Source of the DNA: Bacteroidales bacterium
GTDB lineage: Bacteria; Bacteroidota; Bacteroidia; Bacteroidales; UBA932
Assembly (NCBI GenBank): GCA_017651465.1
Contig: JAGCCX010000048.1
Span: forward strand, 1 to 42,462
Direction of reading: 5' to 3'
DNA: 42,462 nucleotides
Shown: positions 26,478 to 33,613 of the stretch, one piece after another
Layout: every line of letters begins with the position of its first letter
Position numbering within the stretch: the stretch's first letter is position 1
The notes under the pieces: generated by a model
The model's database searches: none
Seen by the model: the letters and a program-made list of their open reading frames with translations, nothing else
Told to the model about the DNA's origin: nothing
Made by a program: the position numbers and the translations under genes

Positions 26478-27383
26478 TCAGTTTTTAAACAGCGTGTTAA
26501 TGGTTTTTAAATTCTTTCTGGCACATTTCCTTATTAACGGATCATCACTATGGAGGGCCTGTTTAAGGTGGTTATGTGCAGAGATGAAATCCAACTGTGC
26601 TAAATTAACCAAAGCGGAATAGATGTCCTCAGTTAAGGAATCATAGACAAAGAAATCAGAGTAATCGCTTGAATCCAGAGAATTCACATCAAACCAAAAG
26701 TCATTACCAGCGCCAAGAAAGTAAGAATCATATTTGGCAGGATAATAATAAACAATTGTGGTTTCTTTCAATCCTCTATTATTCATTACGGTTAAAAGAT
26801 ACTTATTCCACATTTTACCTGTTATACCGGTTTCATCAATCGCAACGGCTTTATCTTTCGAAATAATAATTGCATTATGCGTCGGCTCAAAAAGCACTGT
26901 ACCATCCATTGCAACAGCACCATATCGGCTATCTGCGGCATGCATAGCCCATCGTGGAGAACGGCTAACTAAGGATATTCCGTTAAAAAAAGGTCTGGCA
27001 TGAGTTGTATTATCCGGAAATGTAAACCTAATGCTTAGATCTTTATTCACACAAACTAACACAGTATCACCCTGGTCAGTAACACAACTGCCAAAGGCAT
27101 AATCACCAGTATATAAATCATCGGAACTGTACCACGATGACGGTACGTCAGTATAAATTTTGAGATTCAAAAAGTAGTTATGTGAGCAAACCGTGTCTTG
27201 TTTAGAAACAGATTGTAAATAGTACACACGAGCCCTCGGGTTGAGCATACTACTTGAGGATGAGTAAAACAGATGTTCTTGCGACCTGTCAGGGTTTTGA
27301 CGCACAATAGAGGATAAATTCTGGCCAATGAGTGCATTTGACAGTACAATAAAACAAACAGATAATAAAAAACGTTTCATCAT
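26478..27383 (-). CDS. A+T-rich exported protein of unknown function, next to Rhs remnant
   Basis: A 301-residue protein with a signal peptide (MKRFLLSVCFIVLSNALIGQ; start at 27383 or one codon later). One segment, YGAVAMDGTVLFEP (about 154-167), resembles a WG-type repeat; otherwise no family is recognised. Its base composition is clearly more A+T-rich than its neighbours and it holds two CATG sites (26939, 26999), a word otherwise very rare here. It lies 42 nt downstream of an Rhs C-terminal remnant, the position of an immunity gene in polymorphic toxin loci. An immunity role is only a hypothesis. Confidence 0.65.
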   Translation of the reverse strand: MMKRFLLSVCFIVLSNALIGQNLSSIVRQNPDRSQEHLFYSSSSSMLNPRARVYYLQSVSKQDTVCSHNYFLNLKIYTDVPSSWYSSDDLYTGDYAFGSCVTDQGDTVLVCVNKDLSIRFTFPDNTTHARPFFNGISLVSRSPRWAMHAADSRYGAVAMDGTVLFEPTHNAIIISKDKAVAIDETGITGKMWNKYLLTVMNNRGLKETTIVYYYPAKYDSYFLGAGNDFWFDVNSLDSSDYSDFFVYDSLTEDIYSALVNLAQLDFISAHNHLKQALHSDDPLIRKCARKNLKTINTLFKN

Positions 27384-27425
27384 TTAATCATTGATAGACA
27401 ATCTCTTTTATGTTTTTGAATATCC

Positions 27426-27700
27426 TCAGATGGTAGCTCCGGGACTATATAGAATATCAGAACCACCTTCTTCGCTCACATTTGCATAATTATAGAAAAA
27501 CTGCACAACGTTTGAGATTATTGAATCTGAATTATCTGAATCATCAAATAATGTACCCAAAAAGATTATCATCATCTTCAATATGGTGATAAAACTCTCC
27601 TGTTTCATTATTGAAATACCAAGACATCCCCTCCGGATCCACCAAATTCACGGGATTCCCTGCGCAATATGAGTACGGAGTAATGGCTGGGTACTTCCCG
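27426..27700 (-). pseudogene. Truncated, frameshifted Rhs-type C-terminal remnant
   Basis: From about 27696 the minus strand encodes YPAITPYSYCAGNPVNLVDPEG, the RHS repeat-associated core boundary seen in Bacteroidota Rhs proteins. It is followed by an A+T-rich variable tail (WYFNNETGEFYHHIEDDDN). That frame stops at 27544. A one-base shift at the A5/T5 homopolymer (27559-27563) rejoins it to a second open frame with LFDDSDNSDSII that ends at 27426. Everything upstream of the core (YD repeats, export region) is missing. So this is a displaced tip or decayed gene; a sequencing error at the homopolymer could explain only the frameshift, not the truncation. Confidence 0.6.
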
Positions 27701-27964
27701 TCCAGCCGGATTGGCTTCTGTTCATTGAAAGAATGACTCATCAAGCGAAGCGAATTCAGGGTATGCCGCGCACAAAAATTGGCTTTTTGTGTCAAAGCGA
27801 TAGATTCGTTGCTGCTTTTGACACAGATCTCCGTGTTTTGTGCGCTTTTCGCCGGTTCGACGCCGCTTTTGACACAATTCCCTTGTTTTTGTGCGCTTTG
27901 CGGTCGTAGGTGAAGGTCTGACTGCCCGAGGGGCTGCCCGAGGCTCCCGGCGTTACGGCAAGGG
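27701..27964. other. Non-coding accessory stretch between Rhs remnant and lpxH
   Basis: No credible gene is seen here. Open frames cross it on the minus strand in two registers, but neither resembles a known family and both are shaped by the repeat units at 27768-27900. A short tandem CTGCCCGAGG repeat lies at about 27921-27942, next to the lpxH end. The stretch probably marks the boundary of the inserted material. Confidence 0.5.
27768..27900. repeat. Three-unit repeat, two direct copies and one inverted
   Basis: The unit, read on the plus strand, is GCTTTTGACACA, 10-12 variable bases, then TTTTGTGCGC. Copies lie at 27865-27900 and 27814-27848 (51-bp period); an inverted copy lies at 27768-27798 (GCGCACAAAAA...TGTCAAAGC). 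The second and third copies face each other around a 15-nt centre, forming an inverted repeat of about 30-nt arms with mismatched cores. It could be the end of a small mobile element or a set of protein-binding sites. Confidence 0.6.
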
Positions 27965-28711
27965 TTAGTTGCTGGAAGGCTCGATGTCCAGGCTCCCGTC
28001 GGAGAGGTCGAAGCGGGCATGGGGGGTGCCGCCGGAGAGCCAGTCTTTGAGTACGATGAGCCGGGCTCCGGAGGGGAGAGGCAGGTCGACGGCGTCGTGG
28101 AAGTGTCCGAAAATAAAATAATCTACCTGTACTTGGGAGGACTGCTCGAGTGCAAATTGGTACAGTGGTTCCTGCTCGCCGCGGAAGTGGTACGCCGGCC
28201 TTTTGGAGCGCTTGCCGCCCGACCATTTGCGGGCAAGGGCAAAGGCGATGCGGGGGTGGAGGGTGCTGAAAAGGCCCTGCGTTATGCGGCTGTTGAACAC
28301 CTTTAGCATGAACTTGTAGCCCGGCCGGGCGCCTCCAAGGGCGTCTCCGTGCCCCAGGCAGAAGCTCTTGCCGCCTATCTCCACCAGCTGCGGCTGGGTG
28401 CAGCGCCTCATACCAATACTCTCGAAGAACGAATAGCACCACATATCGTGATTGCCGGGGAAGAAATATACCGTAACCCCCTCATCCATAAGCGCAATCA
28501 GGCGTGCCACCACTCGTGCTCCTTCGCGGGGGATAACGTCGTGGTATTCGTACCAGAAATCCCATATATCGCCCAGCAGATACAGCGCCAGGGCGTCGCC
28601 GGGAACTCCGGACAGGAAGTCCAGGAAACGCTGTTCCCGCTCGGCAGGGTCGGCATTGGCCAGGCCAAGATGTACGTCGGCGACGAAGTAAACCAGTGTG
28701 CGTTCCGCCAT
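27965..28711 (-). CDS. lpxH: UDP-2,3-diacylglucosamine diphosphatase (LpxH-like)
   Basis: A 248-residue calcineurin-like metallophosphoesterase. The start at 28711 is set by a TGATG overlap with the uppP stop rather than the longer open frame. Metal-binding motifs appear in order: ADVHLG (Asp12, His14), GDIWDFW (Asp48), GNHD (Asn87, His88), HGD (His121) and GHFH near residue 205. This enzyme removes UMP from UDP-diacyl-GlcN in lipid A synthesis at the inner membrane. It is the last gene of the ftsX-DUF3098-uppP-lpxH operon. It contains two of the few CATG sites of the window (28018, 28307). Confidence 0.87.
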   Translation of the reverse strand: MAERTLVYFVADVHLGLANADPAEREQRFLDFLSGVPGDALALYLLGDIWDFWYEYHDVIPREGARVVARLIALMDEGVTVYFFPGNHDMWCYSFFESIGMRRCTQPQLVEIGGKSFCLGHGDALGGARPGYKFMLKVFNSRITQGLFSTLHPRIAFALARKWSGGKRSKRPAYHFRGEQEPLYQFALEQSSQVQVDYFIFGHFHDAVDLPLPSGARLIVLKDWLSGGTPHARFDLSDGSLDIEPSSN

Positions 28712-29646
28712 CAAACCATAAATATAAGTACGGCCAGGCCCACCAGGGCGCAGTAGAGGCCGAACCATTTGAGCTGGGCCTTGCGCACGAGGGCTATCAT
28801 TACTTTGCAGGCAAAGAGGCCGGAAATGAATGCTGCCACGAAGCCTACTGCGAGCGGCAGGAAGCCGGTAGAAGATGCCGCCATATCGCCTCCCACTACA
28901 TCGAGGAATGCTTCTCCCAGGATGGGTACGAGTACCATAAGGAAGGAGAACTGGGCCATGTTGCTGCGTTTGACTCCGCAGATCAGACCTGTGCTGATTG
29001 TGGTTCCGGAACGGGACAGGCCCGGGATGACTGCAAATGCCTGGCCTATGCCTACAACCAGCGCCTGCCAGAAGCTGATGCCGTTACGGTACCGGTCAGT
29101 GCCGCTCTGTCCGGCGTCTCCCGAAACCTTGGGACAAAGGTCGCCGCCGGACTCCCGGCACTGACCTTCGGTGGCTTCGGTGGCTTCTGCTTCGGAGCCC
29201 TTTTCCCCGGTTTTATGGGCTCCGGAGCAGAAGCCACCGAAGCCCCGCTTGGTCTTCCAGTCGGAGAAAACCAGGAGCATGGCAGTCACGATGAGCGCCA
29301 GGCCAACTATGAGCATAGAATTAAACGCCGACTCTACCTTATCTTTAAAAAACATCCCCACTATGAATACGGGTATCATCGACAAGCATATCTTGGCAAT
29401 GTAGTCGGTCTCGTCGTTGTATTTGAACTTGAAAAGCCCGCAAAGCAGCTTCCAGATTTCCTTGCGGAACACCACTATGGTGGCGAGTACGGTGGCGGCG
29501 TGCACGGTGACCTCGAAAACCAGGTCCTCGGAGGGCTCCACGCCAAGCAAAGCCTTGCCTATCGCCAGGTGCCCGCTGCTGCTGACGGGCAGAAACTCGG
29601 TCAGTCCCTGGACCAGTCCGAGCAAAAGAGCCTGCAACCAGTCCAT
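28711..29646 (-). CDS. uppP: Undecaprenyl-diphosphatase with palindromic in-frame insert
   Basis: A 311-residue BacA/UppP membrane phosphatase that recycles the undecaprenyl carrier for peptidoglycan and glycan synthesis. Family motifs are intact: QGLTEFLPVSSSGH (residues 14-27) and PGLSRSGTTIS (208-218). Bacteroides homologues are about 265 residues. Here about 50 extra residues (134-188; Gly, Glu, Thr rich) lie between the helix ending LLVFSDW and the helix SFWQALVVGIGQ. The insert DNA is made of two large hairpins (29094-29166, 29173-29244). Both active-site motifs are outside the insert, so activity may be kept. It starts 2 nt after the DUF3098 stop. Confidence 0.93.
   Translation of the reverse strand: MDWLQALLLGLVQGLTEFLPVSSSGHLAIGKALLGVEPSEDLVFEVTVHAATVLATIVVFRKEIWKLLCGLFKFKYNDETDYIAKICLSMIPVFIVGMFFKDKVESAFNSMLIVGLALIVTAMLLVFSDWKTKRGFGGFCSGAHKTGEKGSEAEATEATEGQCRESGGDLCPKVSGDAGQSGTDRYRNGISFWQALVVGIGQAFAVIPGLSRSGTTISTGLICGVKRSNMAQFSFLMVLVPILGEAFLDVVGGDMAASSTGFLPLAVGFVAAFISGLFACKVMIALVRKAQLKWFGLYCALVGLAVLIFMV
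29094..29166. repeat. Palindrome 1 inside uppP
   Basis: Arms 29094-29116 and 29145-29166 pair as GGTCAGTGCCG with CGGCACTGACC, then an internal mismatch of 3-5 bases, then TCCGGCG with CGCCGGA, around a 28-nt loop. Lies wholly in the extra region of uppP and stays in frame. Confidence 0.8.
29173..29244. repeat. Palindrome 2 inside uppP
   Basis: A 28-bp stem, arms 29173-29200 and 29217-29244, with a single T/G wobble and a 16-nt loop. The left arm begins GGCTTCGGTGGCTTCTGC. It lies 6 bp from palindrome 1; together they account for nearly all of the extra DNA in uppP. The translated arms give GFGGFCSGAH-like and SEAEATEATE-like peptides. Confidence 0.85.
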
Positions 29647-29648
29647 AG

Positions 29649-29888
29649 CTATTTCTTATCCTCTTTTTTGTCTTCGAAACGGCCCATTATGGCCACTATC
29701 ACCACCACTATTCCGGCCAGGATTACAAGTGGAGCCGCAACCAGGCGGCGGGCGTCGAACATAGCGTAGTTAAAGACGTTAGGGTCGGGACTGAATCCGC
29801 CCATCATAAGTACATAACCTGCTACCATCACGAGCAGGCCGGCTAGCATTATGCGGATCCCCTTGCGGGACATTGCCATTTTATCCAT
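29649..29888 (-). CDS. DUF3098 small membrane protein
   Basis: A 79-residue protein with two hydrophobic helices (about 11-30 and 48-68) joined by a loop with FNYAMFDARRLVAAP, matching the DUF3098 family pattern (FSxRRxxxAP). It sits one base after the ftsX stop and two bases before uppP, the same ftsX-DUF3098-uppP order known from Bacteroides. Conserved linkage suggests a role in cell envelope or division, but no function has been assigned. Downstream in-frame ATGs (codons 4 and 6) are alternative starts. Confidence 0.8.
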   Translation of the reverse strand: MDKMAMSRKGIRIMLAGLLVMVAGYVLMMGGFSPDPNVFNYAMFDARRLVAAPLVILAGIVVVIVAIMGRFEDKKEDKK

Positions 29889-29889
29889 A

Positions 29890-30768
29890 TTAATAATATA
29901 AGCGGTCCTTGTCGAGGGACACTAACTTGTTGACTACAAAGAACGTACTTATCAGGCATATAGCCACGCCGCACACCACCACCGTACCGGCCACTATGAG
30001 CAGGCTCTTGAGCTCGATCGCCGCAAAGAGCTGCGGGAACGAGCGGTGCAGGAAGTACAGAGCTCCCGCCAGGGCGGCGAGGGCAAGGAGCGACGAGATC
30101 AGCCCCTGCAGCACCGCGCCGCGCATAAACGGCTTGCGGATGAAGCGCCTTGTAGCGCCCACGAGCTGCATTGTATGGATGGTGAAGCGGCGCGAAAACA
30201 CGTTGAGCCGCACGGTGTTGTTGATGAGAACGAAGGAGATGAAGAGCATCAGCAGGATAAAGATGCCCAGCACCATCGATATCTTGGTGAGGTTGGAGCT
30301 CAGAGTCTCCACCAGCGACTGCTGGTATTCCACCTCTTCCACTACCGGCGAGGCGCTGAGGGCCCGCCTGACGAAGGCCACGCTGTCGGGCGAGACGTAA
30401 TCCCCTTTGAGTTTGATTTCCAAAGAGATGGGGACCGGGGAAGTTTCGAACACCGACAAGAAATCCTCTCCCAGCATCTTGCTCAATTCGGCCGTACCTT
30501 CCTCGCGGGTAACTAGCCTGGTGCCTTTGATGAAGGGCAGGGTTTCGACCGATTTCTGGTATCCGAGGGCCTCGTCTTCGGAGGCGTCCTGCTTGAGAAG
30601 CACCGAGAGCTGAAGATTCTCCTTGAAGTAATTCGAAACAGCTCGGGCGTTGACTATCAGCAGGGCGGCAATCCCTATCAAAAGCAGCACGAGGCTGATG
30701 CTTATGATGCTGGAGGCGTATGCGTTACGCAGCCGGCGGCGGATAATCTTGTTCTCTTCTTTTGACAT
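29890..30768 (-). CDS. ftsX: Cell-division permease-like protein FtsX
   Basis: A 292-residue FtsX. The start MSKEEN at 30768 is preferred over a codon seven residues upstream. It has an N-terminal cytoplasmic tail, a first helix (about 22-43), an extracytoplasmic domain (about 44-160, with VLLKQDASEDEA) and three C-terminal helices with the RRFTIHTMQLVGAT segment typical of the permease fold. With FtsE it controls peptidoglycan hydrolases at the division site. ftsE is not adjacent, as is usual in Bacteroidota. It leads a four-gene envelope operon. Confidence 0.92.
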   Translation of the reverse strand: MSKEENKIIRRRLRNAYASSIISISLVLLLIGIAALLIVNARAVSNYFKENLQLSVLLKQDASEDEALGYQKSVETLPFIKGTRLVTREEGTAELSKMLGEDFLSVFETSPVPISLEIKLKGDYVSPDSVAFVRRALSASPVVEEVEYQQSLVETLSSNLTKISMVLGIFILLMLFISFVLINNTVRLNVFSRRFTIHTMQLVGATRRFIRKPFMRGAVLQGLISSLLALAALAGALYFLHRSFPQLFAAIELKSLLIVAGTVVVCGVAICLISTFFVVNKLVSLDKDRLYY

Positions 30769-30786
30769 AATCTCCCAAATTGACTT

Positions 30787-30794
30787 CAAATATA
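30787..30794 (-). promoter_or_regulatory. -7 box of the ftsX operon
   Basis: TATATTTG on the minus strand lies 18 nt before the ftsX ATG; a TTTTTTG run (30812 upward) 17 nt upstream could act as a sub-optimal -33. It lies back to back with the box for the divergent GT5 gene 30 bp away. Confidence 0.55.
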
Positions 30795-30824
30795 AGCATT
30801 TATCAATATTTCAAAAAATATTCT

Positions 30825-30832
30825 TACCTTTG
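30825..30832 (+). promoter_or_regulatory. -7 box four bases before the GT5 start codon
   Basis: TACCTTTG ends four bases before the GTG at 30837. No -33 TTG is visible at 19-21 nt. The downstream start is fixed by the conserved N-terminal strand RVLFVSSG, so the transcript should be leaderless. Confidence 0.6.
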
Positions 30833-30836
30833 TGCT

Positions 30837-31655
30837 GTGGCAGATAAAATTAACAGAGTCCTTTTTGTCAGCTCCGGAATGTGTCCTTACCTTCCGGAAT
30901 CGCCCGTTGCTTGCATAGCGCGCTATCTACCCCAGGGTATCCAGGAACGGAAGAAAGAAATCCGCTCCTTTATGCCGCGCTACGGCTTCATCAACGAGCG
31001 TAAGAATCAGCTGCACGAGGTGATACGTCTGTCGGGAATGAACATCATCATTTCGGATGTGGACCACCCGCTCGTAATCAAGGTCGCGAGTATTTCGGCC
31101 GCCCGCATCCAGGTGTATTTCATTGACAATGAAGACTATTTCCGCCGCAAGCAAACCCTCGCCGACGAGGAGGGCAACTTCTTCGAAGACAACGACGAGA
31201 GAGCCATTTTCTTCGCCCGCGGAGTGCTGGAGACGGTGAAGAAGCTGCGCTGGGCGCCGGATGTCATTCATTGCCAGGGATGGATATCCCACCTGCTGCC
31301 CGCATACCTCAAAAAAGCATATAAAGACGACCCTATCTTCTCATCCAGCAAAATAGTGCTTTCGCTTTATAACGACCTGCCCGCCGTCACTTTCCGCCCG
31401 GGCTTTGCCGCAAAGGCGGCATTCGGGGGCCTGACGGCTGCGGACCTGCACTTCCTGGACAAGCCGGATGGCATAAATCTTGCTAAAACTGCCATCCAGT
31501 ACGCCGACGGTGTCATCCTCGGATCTCCCGACATTCCCGCCACACTTACGCGGTGCTGCAAGTCTCTCAAGCTTCCGGTACTTCCGTTCGATGCGGCAGC
31601 CCTCGAGAGCGGGTCTTACATCGATGCGTACGACGCTTTTTACGACAAGATTTGA
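30837..31655 (+). CDS. Glycogen/starch synthase GT5 catalytic-domain protein
   Basis: A 272-residue protein beginning at GTG with KINRVLFVSSG, the first beta strand of GT5 glycogen synthases. Other family segments are NERKNQLHEVIRLSGMN, ARIQVYFIDNEDYF, DNDERAIFFARGVLE and DVIHCQGW. It covers only the N-terminal Rossmann half; the ADP-binding C-terminal half of full GlgA (about 480 residues) is absent. The same short form exists in Bacteroides, so this is a family trait, not truncation. It probably acts in glycogen metabolism, but catalytic activity alone is uncertain. The DUF4270 gene follows after 4 nt. Confidence 0.85.
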   Translation: MADKINRVLFVSSGMCPYLPESPVACIARYLPQGIQERKKEIRSFMPRYGFINERKNQLHEVIRLSGMNIIISDVDHPLVIKVASISAARIQVYFIDNEDYFRRKQTLADEEGNFFEDNDERAIFFARGVLETVKKLRWAPDVIHCQGWISHLLPAYLKKAYKDDPIFSSSKIVLSLYNDLPAVTFRPGFAAKAAFGGLTAADLHFLDKPDGINLAKTAIQYADGVILGSPDIPATLTRCCKSLKLPVLPFDAAALESGSYIDAYDAFYDKI

Positions 31656-31659
31656 CGCG

Positions 31660-33381
31660 ATGAAATTCAGATTGGCTGCCGTGGCGGCATTGTTCTGCTG
31701 CCTCGCCTGCGTAGAAATAAACACCGAACTGGGAGCGAACCTCGTCCCGGTGGACCAGACGTACAGTATATATCCGAAGGATGCGCTCCTGCCCTCAGGC
31801 TCCATCTCGATGAAAATGACGGACTCTCTGTCCGGCTATTCCCAGACCCGCATCACCATTGGTGCCGTCAGGGACGGGAAATACGGCCTGAGCACCCGCA
31901 GCTGCGCCCTTACCCTCGTGCCCGTGCTGGATACGCTCGACTTCGGCAACCTGTCTGCCGTCAAGGTTCAGCGCTTCCACTTCGCCGCCGTTATGGATAC
32001 GGTTTCGGTTATCTCCGACGACCAGAGGCACATTATCCAGAACGTCAAGGTCCACGCCCTTTCGGAACCTGTGCAGCCGGGGCGCGACTACGACATCAAC
32101 GGCAACTCCGTTAAGGTTGACTACAGCAAGTCCATAGCTGTGGGTGCGCCAGTGGTGTACGGCAGCGACTCCCTGTCGTTCGACTTTACCGAAGAATATG
32201 CCCGCCGCTTCCTGCAGTTGACCCAGGACGACCTTAAAGACTTCAAGCGCTACACCAGCAAGATCCCCGGAATCTACCTCTCGACCGACAATCCGGTAGG
32301 GGAGGGCGGCCGTATCAATATGTATGAGCTCCAGGTGGGCTACGACAGCAACGCCCAGTACGTTACGGGCAATTACGCCTCGCTCAACCTCCTGTGCGAC
32401 TACGACAACGACGGAAAGCCCGAGAAGGACACCACCTTCTTCTTTATGTACGGCTTTACCGACTTTGTAAACACCGACTCGCTGTTCAGGTACTCCAGCC
32501 GCGGTTCTTACCCGGAGTACTGCCTTAACCTTACCGCGCACCAGAGCCGCCCGATGGCCGGAAAAGCCAAGGAAGAGATTTCCATCGAGGGAGGCGGCGG
32601 ACTCAAGCCGGTCATATCGGCCCTGGACCTCAAGCACACGGCCGAAGACCTTATCCTGGCCGAGGGAGGCAATCCCCGCGAGGCGGTCATCAACAAGGCA
32701 ACCCTCGTGCTGCCCTTCCGCTTCCCCGAAGACTACAGGGATATGAACAAATATCCGGTCATCCTTTCGCCTACCTGCCGCATACGCCAGAACGACACTA
32801 CGGTTATGTTCGCTGGCCTCACCGACGCCAGTTCGGCCGAGGAGAACCAGGGCGACATCAACCGCAGCCTGCTGCGTTACGAGCCGGATATCACCTATCA
32901 CCTGCAGGAGCTGCTCAAGATCAGCGAGAAGCCCGAGGCGGGAGAGGATGCCGTGGAGGCTTACAAGCGCGGCAAGCTGTTGGGCGGCGAGTACGATATA
33001 TGGCTGATAATCACCGCCAAGGAGGTTTCCAAGAGTAGTTCCGGGTCGAGTTCTTCGATGAACGACTACTACAATATGCTGATGTACCAGAACTACTATA
33101 ACAGTATGTATTACGGCGGTTATGGTATGGGTGGCTACGGTATGGGCTACGGTGGTTACGGCTATGGCGGTTACGGCGGCTACGGCTACGACCCTTATAC
33201 CAATTATTATACATATGCTATGATGGCCCAGTACGCCAGTGCGTCGGCATCCACCACCACGACCACCGAGAAACTGGACAAAGACCGCTACTACAACGCC
33301 GTTCTCTACGGCCCCGAATATTCCGACCCCGCCCTGCGTCCCAGACTGGAGTTGACCTTCTCTCTGGCGGGCAAAAAATAG
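31660..33381 (+). CDS. DUF4270 lipoprotein with Gly/Tyr-rich loop
   Basis: A 573-residue lipoprotein. The ATG at 31660 is chosen because the signal and lipobox (AALFCCLAC) start there. The DUF4270 domain covers most of the protein (ELGANLVPVDQTY opening to LRPRLELTFSL end). Residues about 463-525 are a low-complexity insert with Asn/Tyr and repeated GGYG units, followed by a Ser/Thr run. The family is Bacteroidota-specific, surface or periplasmic, function unknown, and is regularly linked to the short glycogen synthase gene as here. No further gene lies between it and the ribosomal operon. Confidence 0.85.
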   Translation: MKFRLAAVAALFCCLACVEINTELGANLVPVDQTYSIYPKDALLPSGSISMKMTDSLSGYSQTRITIGAVRDGKYGLSTRSCALTLVPVLDTLDFGNLSAVKVQRFHFAAVMDTVSVISDDQRHIIQNVKVHALSEPVQPGRDYDINGNSVKVDYSKSIAVGAPVVYGSDSLSFDFTEEYARRFLQLTQDDLKDFKRYTSKIPGIYLSTDNPVGEGGRINMYELQVGYDSNAQYVTGNYASLNLLCDYDNDGKPEKDTTFFFMYGFTDFVNTDSLFRYSSRGSYPEYCLNLTAHQSRPMAGKAKEEISIEGGGGLKPVISALDLKHTAEDLILAEGGNPREAVINKATLVLPFRFPEDYRDMNKYPVILSPTCRIRQNDTTVMFAGLTDASSAEENQGDINRSLLRYEPDITYHLQELLKISEKPEAGEDAVEAYKRGKLLGGEYDIWLIITAKEVSKSSSGSSSSMNDYYNMLMYQNYYNSMYYGGYGMGGYGMGYGGYGYGGYGGYGYDPYTNYYTYAMMAQYASASASTTTTTEKLDKDRYYNAVLYGPEYSDPALRPRLELTFSLAGKK

Positions 33382-33384
33382 CGT

Positions 33385-33486
33385 GTCGAAAAAGTTCGGA
33401 AAAATTTTGAGCCACATTCGGTAACTCTCCGAAAAACGCGTAGTTAGCTTTAAAATTCCGCGTCGAAAATAGTTGAAAAATTTTTG
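33385..33486 (+). repeat. Imperfect direct repeat before the ribosomal promoter
   Basis: Two related 25-bp segments, 33385-33409 and 33462-33486, share the pattern GTCGAAAA, GTT, GAAAAATTTTTG with small changes and are 77 bp apart. The second ends just upstream of the rplP promoter -33 box. It could be an upstream A-tract activator region; no gene lies in 33382-33613. Confidence 0.4.
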
Positions 33487-33494
33487 CAAATCAC

Positions 33495-33524
33495 TTGCGG
33501 TTTGCAATTTTTTCATTATCTTTG
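33495..33524 (+). promoter_or_regulatory. Promoter of the rplP ribosomal operon
   Basis: TTG (33495-33497), 19-nt spacer, TATCTTTG (33517-33524): a near-consensus Bacteroidota promoter. It predicts a leader of about 80 nt before rplP, beginning near a CCAAAATTTGG palindrome. It shows that the operon truly begins here rather than continuing from upstream S10-cluster genes. Confidence 0.8.
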
Positions 33525-33613
33525 CAGTCCCAAAATTTGGCTTGTTGTGTGCTATCACATTGAGAGTCAAGCATTTAGGGCTTAAGGAAAATATTTTTTA
33601 AAGTAATACTACA

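Noticed and set aside
27768-27900. CRISPR array
   Set aside because: Only three units, one inverted, with variable cores inside the unit and no cas genes; not an array.
27792-28442. Open frame overlapping lpxH and the repeat cluster
   Set aside because: Its protein is Arg/Pro-rich out-of-frame translation of lpxH, and the tail is the repeat unit; no homology recognised.
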